A stretch of DNA of 58,587 bases, from assembly GCA_012799135.1 (NCBI GenBank), contig JAAZLW010000066.1, positions 1-58,587 on the forward strand. Direction: 5' to 3'. This stretch comes from Bacillota bacterium. GTDB taxonomy: Bacteria > Bacillota > Limnochordia > DTU087. Shown here piece after piece: positions 25,639-33,835 of this stretch (its first letter is position 1; each line of letters opens with the position of its first letter). The position numbers were made by a program, and so were the translations under genes. The notes beneath the pieces were generated by a model. It made no database searches and was not told the DNA's origin. It saw only the letters and a program-made list of their open reading frames with translations.

Positions 25639-25655
25639 TGTAAGGAGGTTAGTCT

Positions 25656-27590
25656 ATGCTGCTCATAGTCCTTCCCGCTATTCCTTTAGTGGGAGTAATA
25701 GCCCTTCTTGGTATGCGGGGCAAGGATATCAATATGCCTTTGATCATTAGTTCAATTATTCTGCTCTTGGGGAGCTGGGGGCTAAAGGACGTGTTTTGGG
25801 GCGGGCCGTTGACCTACAGACTCTCGCTTTCCGGGCCATATGCTCCTACTTTTCGGGCTGATGCTTTGTCTGCTATTTTTGTGCTTCTGGCTGCGTTTCT
25901 ATGGTGGGTAGTCTCCATATATGCACCGGAGTATATGCAACACGAAGGCAGAGTACGCAGTTTCTATGTTTGTACGCTCTTGACCCTATCTGCGGTCTTG
26001 GGGGTCTTTCTCGCCGGCGATCTTTTCACTATGTTGCTTTTCTTCGAGCTGATGACTATAGCTTCTTTCTTCTGGGTGATCCACCGGATGAATAAAGAAG
26101 CGATTCGAGCCGGATACTTTTATCTGTTCTTTAGCATTGTCGGCGGTCTTTTCTTGGCTCTGGGGATTGTGCTGATGGGAGCAGCCACCGGTGATCTGCT
26201 TACCATCGGTACCGGCCCCGTAGATCCGTTGCAGCCACGCATGTTGGCGTGGGCTTTGGGCCTATTTGTCGCTGGGTTTGGGATCAAGGCCGGCATGGTG
26301 CCTTTGCATCTTTGGCTGCCTCATGCCCACTCTGTGGCTCCGACTCCAGCTAGTGCCCTCTTGTCTGGGCTCTTAATCAAGGTAGGAGCTTACGGACTGA
26401 TCCGCACGGGGGAGCTGGTCGGTTGGGGTATAGAGTGGGGAGGCATGGCAACTTGGTTAGGGCCTGCTTTGACTGTTCTGGGTACCTGTACCATGCTCGT
26501 GGGGGTGAGTGCCGCACTTCTGCAAAGTGATGCCAAACGGCTGCTAGCCTATCATAGTGTAAGTCAGATGGGTTATATTATCTTGGGGCTGGGTGTAGGT
26601 CTGCTCTTGGGGAAAGCGGGAGGACTGGGCCTGATGGGAGCGATCTATCATATTGTCAACCATGCCCTCTTTAAGGCAGCCCTTTTCTTGGGTGTTGGTG
26701 TAATCTATGTTCACACCCAAGAGGCCAACCTGTATAACCTTGGGGGTTTGTGGCGGCGCTTTCCGGTTACGGCCATACTGATGTTCCTGGCGGTTTTGGG
26801 TATTACTGGCGCACCAGGCCTGAATGGGTATGCCAGCAAGACTTTGCTTCATCATGCAGTCAGTGCCGTCGCTGAAGGCGGTCCACCTTGGATGGTCTGG
26901 GTGGAGCGACTGTTTTTGGTAGTTGGAGTTGGTACTGCTGCTTCCTTTACTAAGCTCTATTATCTTATATTCCTGGGACAACCCACAGAGATTGAGATTG
27001 CAGAAGGGCAGTCTCATCGCCTCCAGCTAGCCATGGCATTACTGGCCGTGGTGATGGTGGGAATTGGGCTCAAGCCAGGTCTTTTCCCTCAGGCCTTGGC
27101 GATACCGGCAGCTGAGGCATTGGGGATGGGGATGGCTCATGATGCGATGGTGGGCTTTTCCTTCTGGGATGCCGGTGATGTAGTAGGCATGCTAATCACT
27201 TTGGGGCTCGGTATGGCGGTGTGCTGGGCTGGCCTAAGAACCGGAGCATTCCATTGGCAGCCTCCGCTTTGGCTTACCTTAGAGGGCCTAGTGAGGATAC
27301 TTGGTCATGGTCTTTTAGCGGTCATTAGGGTTGGAGAAAGGTCTTACCGCTGGGTAGCTGCCCGTTTCTCAGAGCTAGGCAGGACCCTAGGGTCCCGCCT
27401 AGCCTCAGCCTGTCACAGGCTGGATCATGCCCGGGGTGGGACTATTGGTGGTATTACCTTGTCCGGAATCAGTGCTGATGCCTTCTTGTTGATGTTTACC
27501 TTAGCAGCCCTGATCGTCTGGTATGTTGCCTCACCTAGTCTGCGGTGGCCCTTATCTTTACCCACAGGGATAGGAGTACCGCTCCGGTAG
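25656..27590 (+). CDS. Third NuoL/MrpA-like proton-channel subunit
   Basis: Antiporter-like membrane subunit, 644 residues, the longest of the three. The channel Glu is in TMLLFFELMTIASFF, the lysine loop is GIKAGMVPLHLWLPHAHS, then VAPTPASALLSGLLIKVG, and later DAKRLLAYHSVSQMGYI. A C-terminal extension after about residue 480 contains extra hydrophobic segments, including one at the end, as in MrpA/NuoL-type proteins, but without the MbhD/MbhE domains, which are separate genes here. TAAGGAGG precedes the ATG. Its last 33 bases overlap the end of the convergent P-type ATPase gene. Confidence 0.88.
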   Translation: MLLIVLPAIPLVGVIALLGMRGKDINMPLIISSIILLLGSWGLKDVFWGGPLTYRLSLSGPYAPTFRADALSAIFVLLAAFLWWVVSIYAPEYMQHEGRVRSFYVCTLLTLSAVLGVFLAGDLFTMLLFFELMTIASFFWVIHRMNKEAIRAGYFYLFFSIVGGLFLALGIVLMGAATGDLLTIGTGPVDPLQPRMLAWALGLFVAGFGIKAGMVPLHLWLPHAHSVAPTPASALLSGLLIKVGAYGLIRTGELVGWGIEWGGMATWLGPALTVLGTCTMLVGVSAALLQSDAKRLLAYHSVSQMGYIILGLGVGLLLGKAGGLGLMGAIYHIVNHALFKAALFLGVGVIYVHTQEANLYNLGGLWRRFPVTAILMFLAVLGITGAPGLNGYASKTLLHHAVSAVAEGGPPWMVWVERLFLVVGVGTAASFTKLYYLIFLGQPTEIEIAEGQSHRLQLAMALLAVVMVGIGLKPGLFPQALAIPAAEALGMGMAHDAMVGFSFWDAGDVVGMLITLGLGMAVCWAGLRTGAFHWQPPLWLTLEGLVRILGHGLLAVIRVGERSYRWVAARFSELGRTLGSRLASACHRLDHARGGTIGGITLSGISADAFLLMFTLAALIVWYVASPSLRWPLSLPTGIGVPLR

Positions 27591-29756
27591 GCAGTGGCAG
27601 ATCCCTTGAGAACTAGGCCGGAAGCGGAGCGCTCTGGTCGAGTTAAGGACAGCCAAGAGTGCCACGCCGACATCGGCGAAAACCGCCTGCCAAAGGGTGG
27701 CTACTCCGGCAATTCCGAGAGCAATGAACAGGGCTTTGACGGCAAAGGCCAAAATGATATTTTGGATGATGATCTGCCGGGTGTGGCGGGCGATCCGGAT
27801 GGATTCAGCTACCTTACCCGGCCGATCCTCCATGATTACTACATCAGCGGCCTCAATGGCAGCATCAGAGCCGAGGCCTCCCATGGCAATTCCTACATCG
27901 GCCCGAGTGAGTACCGGAGCATCGTTAATTCCGTCTCCGACAAAGGCTAGCTTGCCTTGGCGCCCATCTTCATGAGCCAGGAGATTCTCTAGCTGAGTCA
28001 CTTTCTCATCGGGAAGCAACTCAGCATGGATCTCATCGATCCCTACCTCAAGGCCCACCTGCTCAGCAGTGCCCTTAGCATCTCCCGTTAGCATAACCGT
28101 CTTTCCTACCCCCAGATGGTATAGATCATGGATCGCTGTGGTAGCATCAGGTTTGATCTGATCAGCAATAGTAATGGTCCCGGCGAATTCTCCGTCTTTG
28201 GCCACATATACAGTGGTAACCCCATTGCCAGAGTCTGGAAAGAAGCTGACACCGCTACTGGCCAGTAACTTGGCGTTTCCCACCAGGATTTCAGCTCCAT
28301 TGATTCTCGCCCGGACGCCTTTCCCTGCGATCTCTTCATATTCCCCCTCACCGATGGTAGGTGACTCTGCCAAAGAGTTGGCCTTAAGGATAGAAAGGGC
28401 AATAGGGTGAGTGGAGTGAGCCTCGGCCTTTGCCGCTAAGTCTAGTACGGTCTCCGAAGTAAAGCCATTAGCCGGTGTAACCTGTTGGACTTGGAAAACG
28501 CCCTCGGTAAGGGTGCCAGTTTTGTCAAAAACCACTGTATCTATATCAACCAATGCATCCAAGTAGTTGGCGCCTTTGATCAGGATGCCCCGGCGGGAAG
28601 CACCACCAATCCCGCCAAAGTATCCTAGTGGTATGGAGATAACTAAAGCACAGGGGCAAGAGATCACTAAGAGCACTAGTGCTCTATGGACCCATTCCCC
28701 TAGACTGGCACCGGGAATGAGTATTGGTGGCAGTATTGCTACCAAGACCGCGCCGATTACGACTACCGGTGTATAGTACCGGGCGAGTTTAGTAATAAGG
28801 TGCTCTGTCGGTGCCTTACGGCTAGCGGCATTTTCCACTAGTTCTAAGATACGGGCCAGGGAAGTCTCCCCATATGCTTTTGTGACTCTAACTTGCAGCA
28901 ATCCAGAGTGATTGACCATGCCTGCCAGTACAGCTTCACCTGGGCATACTCGCTGTGGTACAGACTCTCCGGTGAGAGCCGAAGTATCGACAAAGGAATT
29001 GCCCTCGATGATCTCGCCATCGAGTGGTATCCGTTCTCCCGGTCTTACTATGATCATGCTGCCCACAGGTACTTGAGCAGGATCAACGGTTTCTATCCCA
29101 TCTCCAGTCTTTAGATTAGCAAAATCCGGCCGGATCTCCAGAAGTGATTGAATGGAGCTGCGGGAGCGAGATACAGCCATGTCTTGTAGCAGTTCGCCTA
29201 TATAGTAGAAGAGCATTACACCCACAGCTTCCGGCAAGTTGCCAATGGCAAACGCGCCTACAGTGGCAATGGTCATTAGGAAATTCTCATCGAAGATCTG
29301 GCCCTGGGTAGCATTGCGGATAGCTGCAGTAATAACCCTTCCACCCACCAGGAAGTAGGCGGTAAGGAAAACGATATATTGACCCCAGCCTCTACCCATC
29401 GTCTCTAGCTGGGACTTATATATGAGTCCAGTACCGAATAATATACCGGCAATGATCAGCGGCCAAAGTCTGACACTTTGCCGATGGCTCTCTCGGACCT
29501 CAGCCTCGGTGGTTGAGCGCTGTCCTTGCCCCTTGGGGTGAATCATCACACCTGGCTCTAATGCATCGATAATAGCTTGAGCCTGGGATACCTTGGCTGC
29601 ATCCATCATCAATGTGCTAGTGGCAAAGCTGATGGTGGCCTTAGCATCTAGGTCCTTCTGCAGTCGGGCTTCTATCTTGCTGGCACAATTGGCGCAATCC
29701 AGGCCACTTAAGGTGTAAGTCTCTGTTGCAGCTTCTATTAGCTCCGATGCGGGCAT
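27558..29756 (-). CDS. cadA: Heavy-metal P1B-type ATPase (Cd/Zn/Pb/Co exporter, CadA/ZntA type)
   Basis: Metal-exporting ATPase of the inner membrane, 732 residues. The N-terminal metal domain has GLDCANCASK. The transport motif is CPC in VISCPCALVIS, the phosphorylation site is FDKTGTLTEG, the HP motif is in STHPIALS, and the hinge is GDGINDAPVLTRADVGIAMG. CPC with GxxCxxC and no copper-type Met motifs points to Cd, Zn, Pb or Co. The ATG at 29756 has AGGGGAAA before it; the frame upstream enters the ArsR gene. It is 10 bases behind a CadC-like repressor gene, an ordinary cadmium/zinc resistance pair. Confidence 0.93.
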   Translation of the reverse strand: MPASELIEAATETYTLSGLDCANCASKIEARLQKDLDAKATISFATSTLMMDAAKVSQAQAIIDALEPGVMIHPKGQGQRSTTEAEVRESHRQSVRLWPLIIAGILFGTGLIYKSQLETMGRGWGQYIVFLTAYFLVGGRVITAAIRNATQGQIFDENFLMTIATVGAFAIGNLPEAVGVMLFYYIGELLQDMAVSRSRSSIQSLLEIRPDFANLKTGDGIETVDPAQVPVGSMIIVRPGERIPLDGEIIEGNSFVDTSALTGESVPQRVCPGEAVLAGMVNHSGLLQVRVTKAYGETSLARILELVENAASRKAPTEHLITKLARYYTPVVVIGAVLVAILPPILIPGASLGEWVHRALVLLVISCPCALVISIPLGYFGGIGGASRRGILIKGANYLDALVDIDTVVFDKTGTLTEGVFQVQQVTPANGFTSETVLDLAAKAEAHSTHPIALSILKANSLAESPTIGEGEYEEIAGKGVRARINGAEILVGNAKLLASSGVSFFPDSGNGVTTVYVAKDGEFAGTITIADQIKPDATTAIHDLYHLGVGKTVMLTGDAKGTAEQVGLEVGIDEIHAELLPDEKVTQLENLLAHEDGRQGKLAFVGDGINDAPVLTRADVGIAMGGLGSDAAIEAADVVIMEDRPGKVAESIRIARHTRQIIIQNIILAFAVKALFIALGIAGVATLWQAVFADVGVALLAVLNSTRALRFRPSSQGICHCLPERYSYPCG

Positions 29757-29766
29757 GATCTTTCCC

Positions 29767-30132
29767 CTACCTTTCTTCAGCAAAGTGTTCTTGAGCCTGA
29801 TGAATGAGGTTTACTATATGATCGTCATCCAATGAGTAAAAAACTTGCTTGCCTTCTCGGTGGTATCTAACCAGACGCATGGCCTTCAGCAGCCGCAGAT
29901 GGTGAGATATTGCCGGTAATGACATCTCCAAGATCTCAGCCAAATCGCAGACACACAGTTCCTCTTCAGAAAGAAGGTAGATGATTTTGGTCCTGGTTTC
30001 ATCACCGAGGACCTTGAAAAGCTCGGATAGACCGGCTACCTCCAGCACTTTCTCCCGTAATCTGTCCATCTCCCGGCAGTTGGGGCTATATTGATCACAT
30101 ATATCCTGGCAGGAACGGTCACTCTCAGTCAT
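29767..30132 (-). CDS. cadC: ArsR/SmtB family metal-sensing repressor, CadC-like
   Basis: Winged-helix repressor, 121 residues, that leaves DNA when it binds metal. The alpha-3 metal motif is ELCVCDLAEIL, and the N-terminal arm has three further Cys (SCQDICDQYSPNC). This combination is that of the CadC alpha-3N cadmium/lead site. The recognition helix is LPAISHHLRLLKAMRLV. GAGGTGAGG before the ATG at 30132 fixes the start; the longer frame enters the operator. It is cotranscribed with the P-type ATPase and should repress its own promoter through the adjacent palindrome. Confidence 0.93.
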   Translation of the reverse strand: MTESDRSCQDICDQYSPNCREMDRLREKVLEVAGLSELFKVLGDETRTKIIYLLSEEELCVCDLAEILEMSLPAISHHLRLLKAMRLVRYHREGKQVFYSLDDDHIVNLIHQAQEHFAEER

Positions 30133-30153
30133 ATGCCTCACCTCTACGTTTAG

Positions 30154-30177
30154 ACGATTAAACAAGTGTTTAATCGT
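30154..30177. promoter_or_regulatory. CadC-type operator
   Basis: ACGATTAAACA (30154-30164), AG, TGTTTAATCGT (30167-30177): a perfect 11-2-11 inverted repeat. ArsR/SmtB operators have the same form (12-2-12, often with TTAAACA-like arms). It lies right after the -10 box of the minus-strand promoter, covering the transcript start. Confidence 0.85.
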
Positions 30178-30206
30178 ATTATATGACCGGGTTTCATCCC
30201 TGTCAA
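30178..30206 (-). promoter_or_regulatory. Consensus sigma-A promoter of the cadC-cadA operon
   Basis: On the minus strand TTGACA (30201-30206) and TATAAT (30178-30183) are separated by exactly 17 bases. Both hexamers are perfect consensus. The operator abuts the -10 box, so bound repressor would block RNA polymerase. Confidence 0.88.
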
Positions 30207-30347
30207 TGGGGTTTTGATCATGTTCATTGATTATTTACTTCGTTGTGGTAATCTAGAGTAGGTTGCTTAGCGAGATCCGCTTCTGATCAGGTTTCATGAA
30301 TCTCAACTAGGCAGATGCTTGACTAAATTAGACTAGGAGGGCCGATA

Positions 30348-31190
30348 GTGCTGGTAGACTATCATTTGCACACAGTATTCTCCGGCCATGCTGTGGGGAC
30401 CATAGACGATTATCTGGCCAAGGTCGAAGAGCTGGGAATCGAGGAAGTGTGTTTTACAGAGCATACTTCCAGGCAGTATCTTCCCGACGAATTCCGTCGC
30501 CAGATCCCGGATTCCTGGATGCAGGATGAGGAGTTGGCTGTATATCTCAAGCTGGTGGCTGCTGCGGCCACGAGAACTTCGGTGAGAGTAAAGCTGGGAT
30601 TAGAAACAGACTATTTTGCGGGGCACGAAGAGGCTCTGGCGAGATTCCTTGATTCACTGCCCCTTGATTTTGTACTGGGAACTGTACATTTCCTACCGAT
30701 GTACGAAATGCGTTATATCAGCCTGGTTGACGAAGAGCCTGCTGCTTTTCTCGTGGCTTACTTTGACTATATTAAGAGAGCGATAGAAAGTGGATTGTTC
30801 GATTCCATCGCCCATATACATCTGGGTTGGCAGATAGTGCCATGGCCTTCAGGAAGAGCAGGGAAGACAGTGGAAAAGGGTTTGGCCCAGGTAGTTGCCG
30901 CCGCCGCTACCCATGACGTCTGTTTAGAGATTAACACCCGGGCTTTCAATTTCGAGGGACATGGAACACTGGATATATATAGGAGATTCATGGCGATGAT
31001 CGCAGACTACGGTGTGCCGATTACTCTGGGTTCTGATGCTCATGACCCGAAGGATGTAGGCCGCAACTATCCTCAGGTTCTACGGACTCTACGTCACTAT
31101 GGTATTGATGAGGTGGCTACCTTTGAGAAGAGGCAAAGGCTTATGGTGCCGGTGGGTGATCAGTTGCTGAGCACTGCACAAGGCAAATAA
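30348..31190 (+). CDS. PHP-domain phosphatase, histidinol-phosphatase (HisJ) type
   Basis: Metal-dependent phosphoesterase with the PHP fold, 280 residues. Metal ligands are in VDYHLHT at the N-terminus, TEHTS, GLETDYF, GTVHF, and GSDAHDP near the end. The length and order match the Gram-positive HisJ histidinol phosphatases. GGAGGG precedes the GTG start at 30348. No other histidine genes are present, so the role could also be another small phosphate ester. A hairpin around 31192-31223 separates it from the convergent MATE gene. Confidence 0.87.
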   Translation: MLVDYHLHTVFSGHAVGTIDDYLAKVEELGIEEVCFTEHTSRQYLPDEFRRQIPDSWMQDEELAVYLKLVAAAATRTSVRVKLGLETDYFAGHEEALARFLDSLPLDFVLGTVHFLPMYEMRYISLVDEEPAAFLVAYFDYIKRAIESGLFDSIAHIHLGWQIVPWPSGRAGKTVEKGLAQVVAAAATHDVCLEINTRAFNFEGHGTLDIYRRFMAMIADYGVPITLGSDAHDPKDVGRNYPQVLRTLRHYGIDEVATFEKRQRLMVPVGDQLLSTAQGK

Positions 31191-31191
31191 A

Positions 31192-31223
31192 ACGGAAGAG
31201 TAGTGCCTTTTGTCCTACTCCGT
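31192..31223. terminator. Hairpin between the convergent HisJ-like and MATE genes
   Basis: ACGGA-GAGTAG (from 31192) pairs with CTACTC-CGT (31215-31223) with one bulged A, around a loop that contains CCTTTTG. No clear T tract follows on either strand, so it is only a likely convergent terminator. Confidence 0.45.
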
Positions 31224-32608
31224 CAATTGCTCTCAACAGTTCTTTGCACCACGACCCGTTTCTTCCAGCGACCAGTTTTGTAATAGAGGAACTGGAAGAC
31301 AAAACCCATCACACTGCCTAGGGCAATCGCCAGCCAGACTCCACCTACACCTAGCTCCGGTATGGAGGAAAGGTATTTGGCTAACGGCACTCTGACTATC
31401 CAAAGGGAGCCCAGGGTCAGGAACATGGTGGCAACGGTATCCCCAGCACCTCGGACTACACCCCCGATAGTGAACATCAGGGCCATGGGGATGTATGATA
31501 GTGAGACATATCGCAGATACCGAGATCCTTCTGCTAGGACGGCTTCATCTTGAGTAAAAAGCACCATGAGTATGTCGGGGCGCAAGATAGCGATCACAGA
31601 GACAATGGCAGTGATGCTGGAAGCGAGGATAGCGCTCCACTTTACCGTCTCAGCTACCCGCTCGGGTTTACCGGCTCCGAGATTCTGCCCTACCAGGGCC
31701 GAGACCGCTAAACCCATACTCATAGATGGCATGAAGGCGAATTGGTCAAGGCGGGAGGCGGCGCCGAAACCAGCGATTACGGTAGCACCGAAACTATTAA
31801 CAATGGAGTTGACCACGACTGCGCTGAGCGAGACCAGTACCTGCTGAATACCGGCAGGCAGTCCGATACGAAAAGTCAAGGCCGTTAAGTCCCAGTCGAT
31901 GCTAAACATTCCCGGTTCATACCGTAAGAGCCCTGACTTTACGTACAGATATCTCAGGGAAAGCACTGCCGAGATACCTTGGGCGATAATAGTCGCCAGG
32001 GCTACACCGGCGATCCCCATTCTTGGAATGGGCCCCAAACCGAAGATAAAGAGAGGGTCCAGGATGATGTTCAAGATTGTGGCATAGGCCAGGAAGCGCA
32101 AAGGGGTGCGGGAGTCTCCTAGCCCTCGCAATACGGCACCGGCGACGTTATACAGAAACATACCAATCAGCCCTGCCATGTAGATCGCCAGATACTGTGC
32201 GGCCATGTCGATGATTTCAGAAGGTGTATTGATTAACCCTAGTAAAGGCCGGCGGAAAGCGATACCGATGGCAGAGATCACAAGTCCCAGTCCGGTCAGC
32301 AGAACCAGGGAGTTATTGACAGTCCTTACCAGACGCTCATGCTGGTGTGCTCCAAAGTATTGCGACACCAGGATCGTCGTCGCCATAGTAATCCCGTTGA
32401 CCATGGCTATTAGAGCGAAGATGATGGGAAAGCCTACCGATACGGCAGCTAGCGCATGGGGGCCCAGAAAACGTCCTACCCAGATGCTATCTACGGTATT
32501 GTATAAGGCCTGAAGGAGGTTTCCCAATAGCATGGGTACGGAGAATGAGATCAAATGGCGTAGAATGCTGCCCTCGGTAAAATCAGTAATCTGCTTGTTC
32601 TGCACCAC
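31223..32608 (-). CDS. MATE family multidrug/cation efflux transporter
   Basis: Inner-membrane antiporter of the MATE family, 461 residues with about 12 hydrophobic segments in two similar halves. The N-terminus has GSILRHLISFSVPMLLGNLL followed by NTVDSIWVGRFLG, the standard start of the DinF/NorM-type first half; the second half repeats it (GLPAGIQQVLVSLSAVVVNS). AAAGGAG lies just before tandem GTG codons at 32608 and 32605, and either may be used. It is a single-gene unit. Substrate is unknown; relatives export drugs or organic cations with Na+ or H+. Confidence 0.92.
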   Translation of the reverse strand: MVQNKQITDFTEGSILRHLISFSVPMLLGNLLQALYNTVDSIWVGRFLGPHALAAVSVGFPIIFALIAMVNGITMATTILVSQYFGAHQHERLVRTVNNSLVLLTGLGLVISAIGIAFRRPLLGLINTPSEIIDMAAQYLAIYMAGLIGMFLYNVAGAVLRGLGDSRTPLRFLAYATILNIILDPLFIFGLGPIPRMGIAGVALATIIAQGISAVLSLRYLYVKSGLLRYEPGMFSIDWDLTALTFRIGLPAGIQQVLVSLSAVVVNSIVNSFGATVIAGFGAASRLDQFAFMPSMSMGLAVSALVGQNLGAGKPERVAETVKWSAILASSITAIVSVIAILRPDILMVLFTQDEAVLAEGSRYLRYVSLSYIPMALMFTIGGVVRGAGDTVATMFLTLGSLWIVRVPLAKYLSSIPELGVGGVWLAIALGSVMGFVFQFLYYKTGRWKKRVVVQRTVESN

Positions 32609-32873
32609 AAAGCTCCTTTCACAACCCGGCGAATCGGTTTTAGCAACAATATCCTCTTTCGGCTGCTTACAAATACGAAGGCGGCTACACGCATTAGTTT
32701 ACCACGGAAGCTATGCCTCAGCAAGGCAAGCGGGGCAATGTATTCCGGGGTATGTACCTAAGGGATTGGTTTGCCGCAACTAACATAAAGGAAAAAGACC
32801 CTGGTATGTAGTAGGTCAATTCAAGTGACAAGCAACCCTTAACGGGATGTCAGGTAGAAGGGAGATTCGCGCC

Positions 32874-33755
32874 ATGGAAGTTGCTGCTCTTTCTCTTACA
32901 GGGTTGAAGATGGAGCAAGCCGGGGACTATGCCACCTATCTGAGTGCCCTTTTTCAGCAGTGCCCGGTTGAGCTAGCTGTCCTGCCAGCTCATACTGCCT
33001 TCTTACTCTGGGCTAGCTCGGGACAGCTAGAGGAGCTAGTGGAATATAGCGAAGGATTCAAGCTTTTCATGCATGATGTCCATAAGTGGAATGAACGCTT
33101 TCTGGAGCTCCACAGTGAACTGGCTAGGAAGAATGACCTGTATCTCGTGGCAGGGACCACAATCGAAGAGGTAGACGGTTATTTCTATCAGACAGCTTAC
33201 TGTTTCAACCCAAGTGGAGAAATCTGTGGCCAGCAGCGCCAGACACATCTTAGCCGTGAGGAGCGCACCCTTGGCCTAAGTAGAGGAGATGAGCTGCATC
33301 TGATCGACCTGGGGGGCTGGAAACTGGGTTTTATGGTCGGCACTGATGCCCGCCATCCCGAGGTCGGCCGCATTCTCGCGCTCCAGGGAGCTACGATAGT
33401 TGCCCACACAGGAGCCTTACTCCATGGTCCAGAGAGCCGAACACAGCCGGCGGGAGTCTGGGCACAGGTACAGCAAAACCAGTTTTGGGCCGTAGAGGCA
33501 CAGCTGAAGTGTACTATCGGTGGTCGCTCATTTGGTGGGCAGGCTGCGGTCATCGGCCCTTGCGAAGTGACCCTTGACTCGACCGGCTATCTGGCCCGGA
33601 CCGAGGGAGAAGAGCTTATTGCCGTGGCCAAGCTGGTGGAAGCTGACCGTCAAAGAATCAAAGCCGAGTATCCCTTGTTGCGGCTGCTTCAGCCAAAGGC
33701 CTATGAGGGGCTAATACCTGAGCTCTATGAGGCGGAGTCAAGAGAGAACCACTGA
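32874..33755 (+). CDS. Nitrilase-superfamily protein lacking the catalytic triad (probable pseudoenzyme)
   Basis: Carbon-nitrogen hydrolase fold protein, 293 residues. The superfamily needs Glu, Lys and Cys. Aligned by eye with the next gene, the Glu position reads Ala (AVLPAHTAF against VAFPEYNNL), the Lys position Gln (GQQRQTHL against GTQDKVHL), and the Cys position Gly (FMVGTDARHPE against APVCMDATYFE). The framework residues round each site remain, so this is a folded but probably inactive member. GAAGGGAG supports the ATG at 32874 rather than 32847. It precedes an intact homologue by 80 bases, which suggests a regulatory or structural partner. Confidence 0.85.
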   Translation: MEVAALSLTGLKMEQAGDYATYLSALFQQCPVELAVLPAHTAFLLWASSGQLEELVEYSEGFKLFMHDVHKWNERFLELHSELARKNDLYLVAGTTIEEVDGYFYQTAYCFNPSGEICGQQRQTHLSREERTLGLSRGDELHLIDLGGWKLGFMVGTDARHPEVGRILALQGATIVAHTGALLHGPESRTQPAGVWAQVQQNQFWAVEAQLKCTIGGRSFGGQAAVIGPCEVTLDSTGYLARTEGEELIAVAKLVEADRQRIKAEYPLLRLLQPKAYEGLIPELYEAESRENH

Positions 33756-33835
33756 GTTCAGCTGTGGGAAAGTGAAGCGTGTCGAAAAAACCAGCAGGAA
33801 GCAGTGTATCTTGTCTCTAGTAAGGAGATGGGGTT

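Noticed and set aside
26544-27017. 157-residue minus-strand frame inside the third Mrp channel gene
   Set aside because: It lies wholly antisense to a gene with clear family motifs, has no ribosome site and reads as low-complexity reverse-strand peptide.
20203-27590. Membrane-bound hydrogenase (Mbh) operon
   Set aside because: Gene order resembles Mbh, but no nickel-iron hydrogenase, ferredoxin-like or NuoB/C/D-type subunit is present.
32847-32873. Longer N-terminus of the first nitrilase-like protein
   Set aside because: The ATG at 32847 lacks a ribosome site, while the ATG at 32874 has GAAGGGAG at suitable distance.
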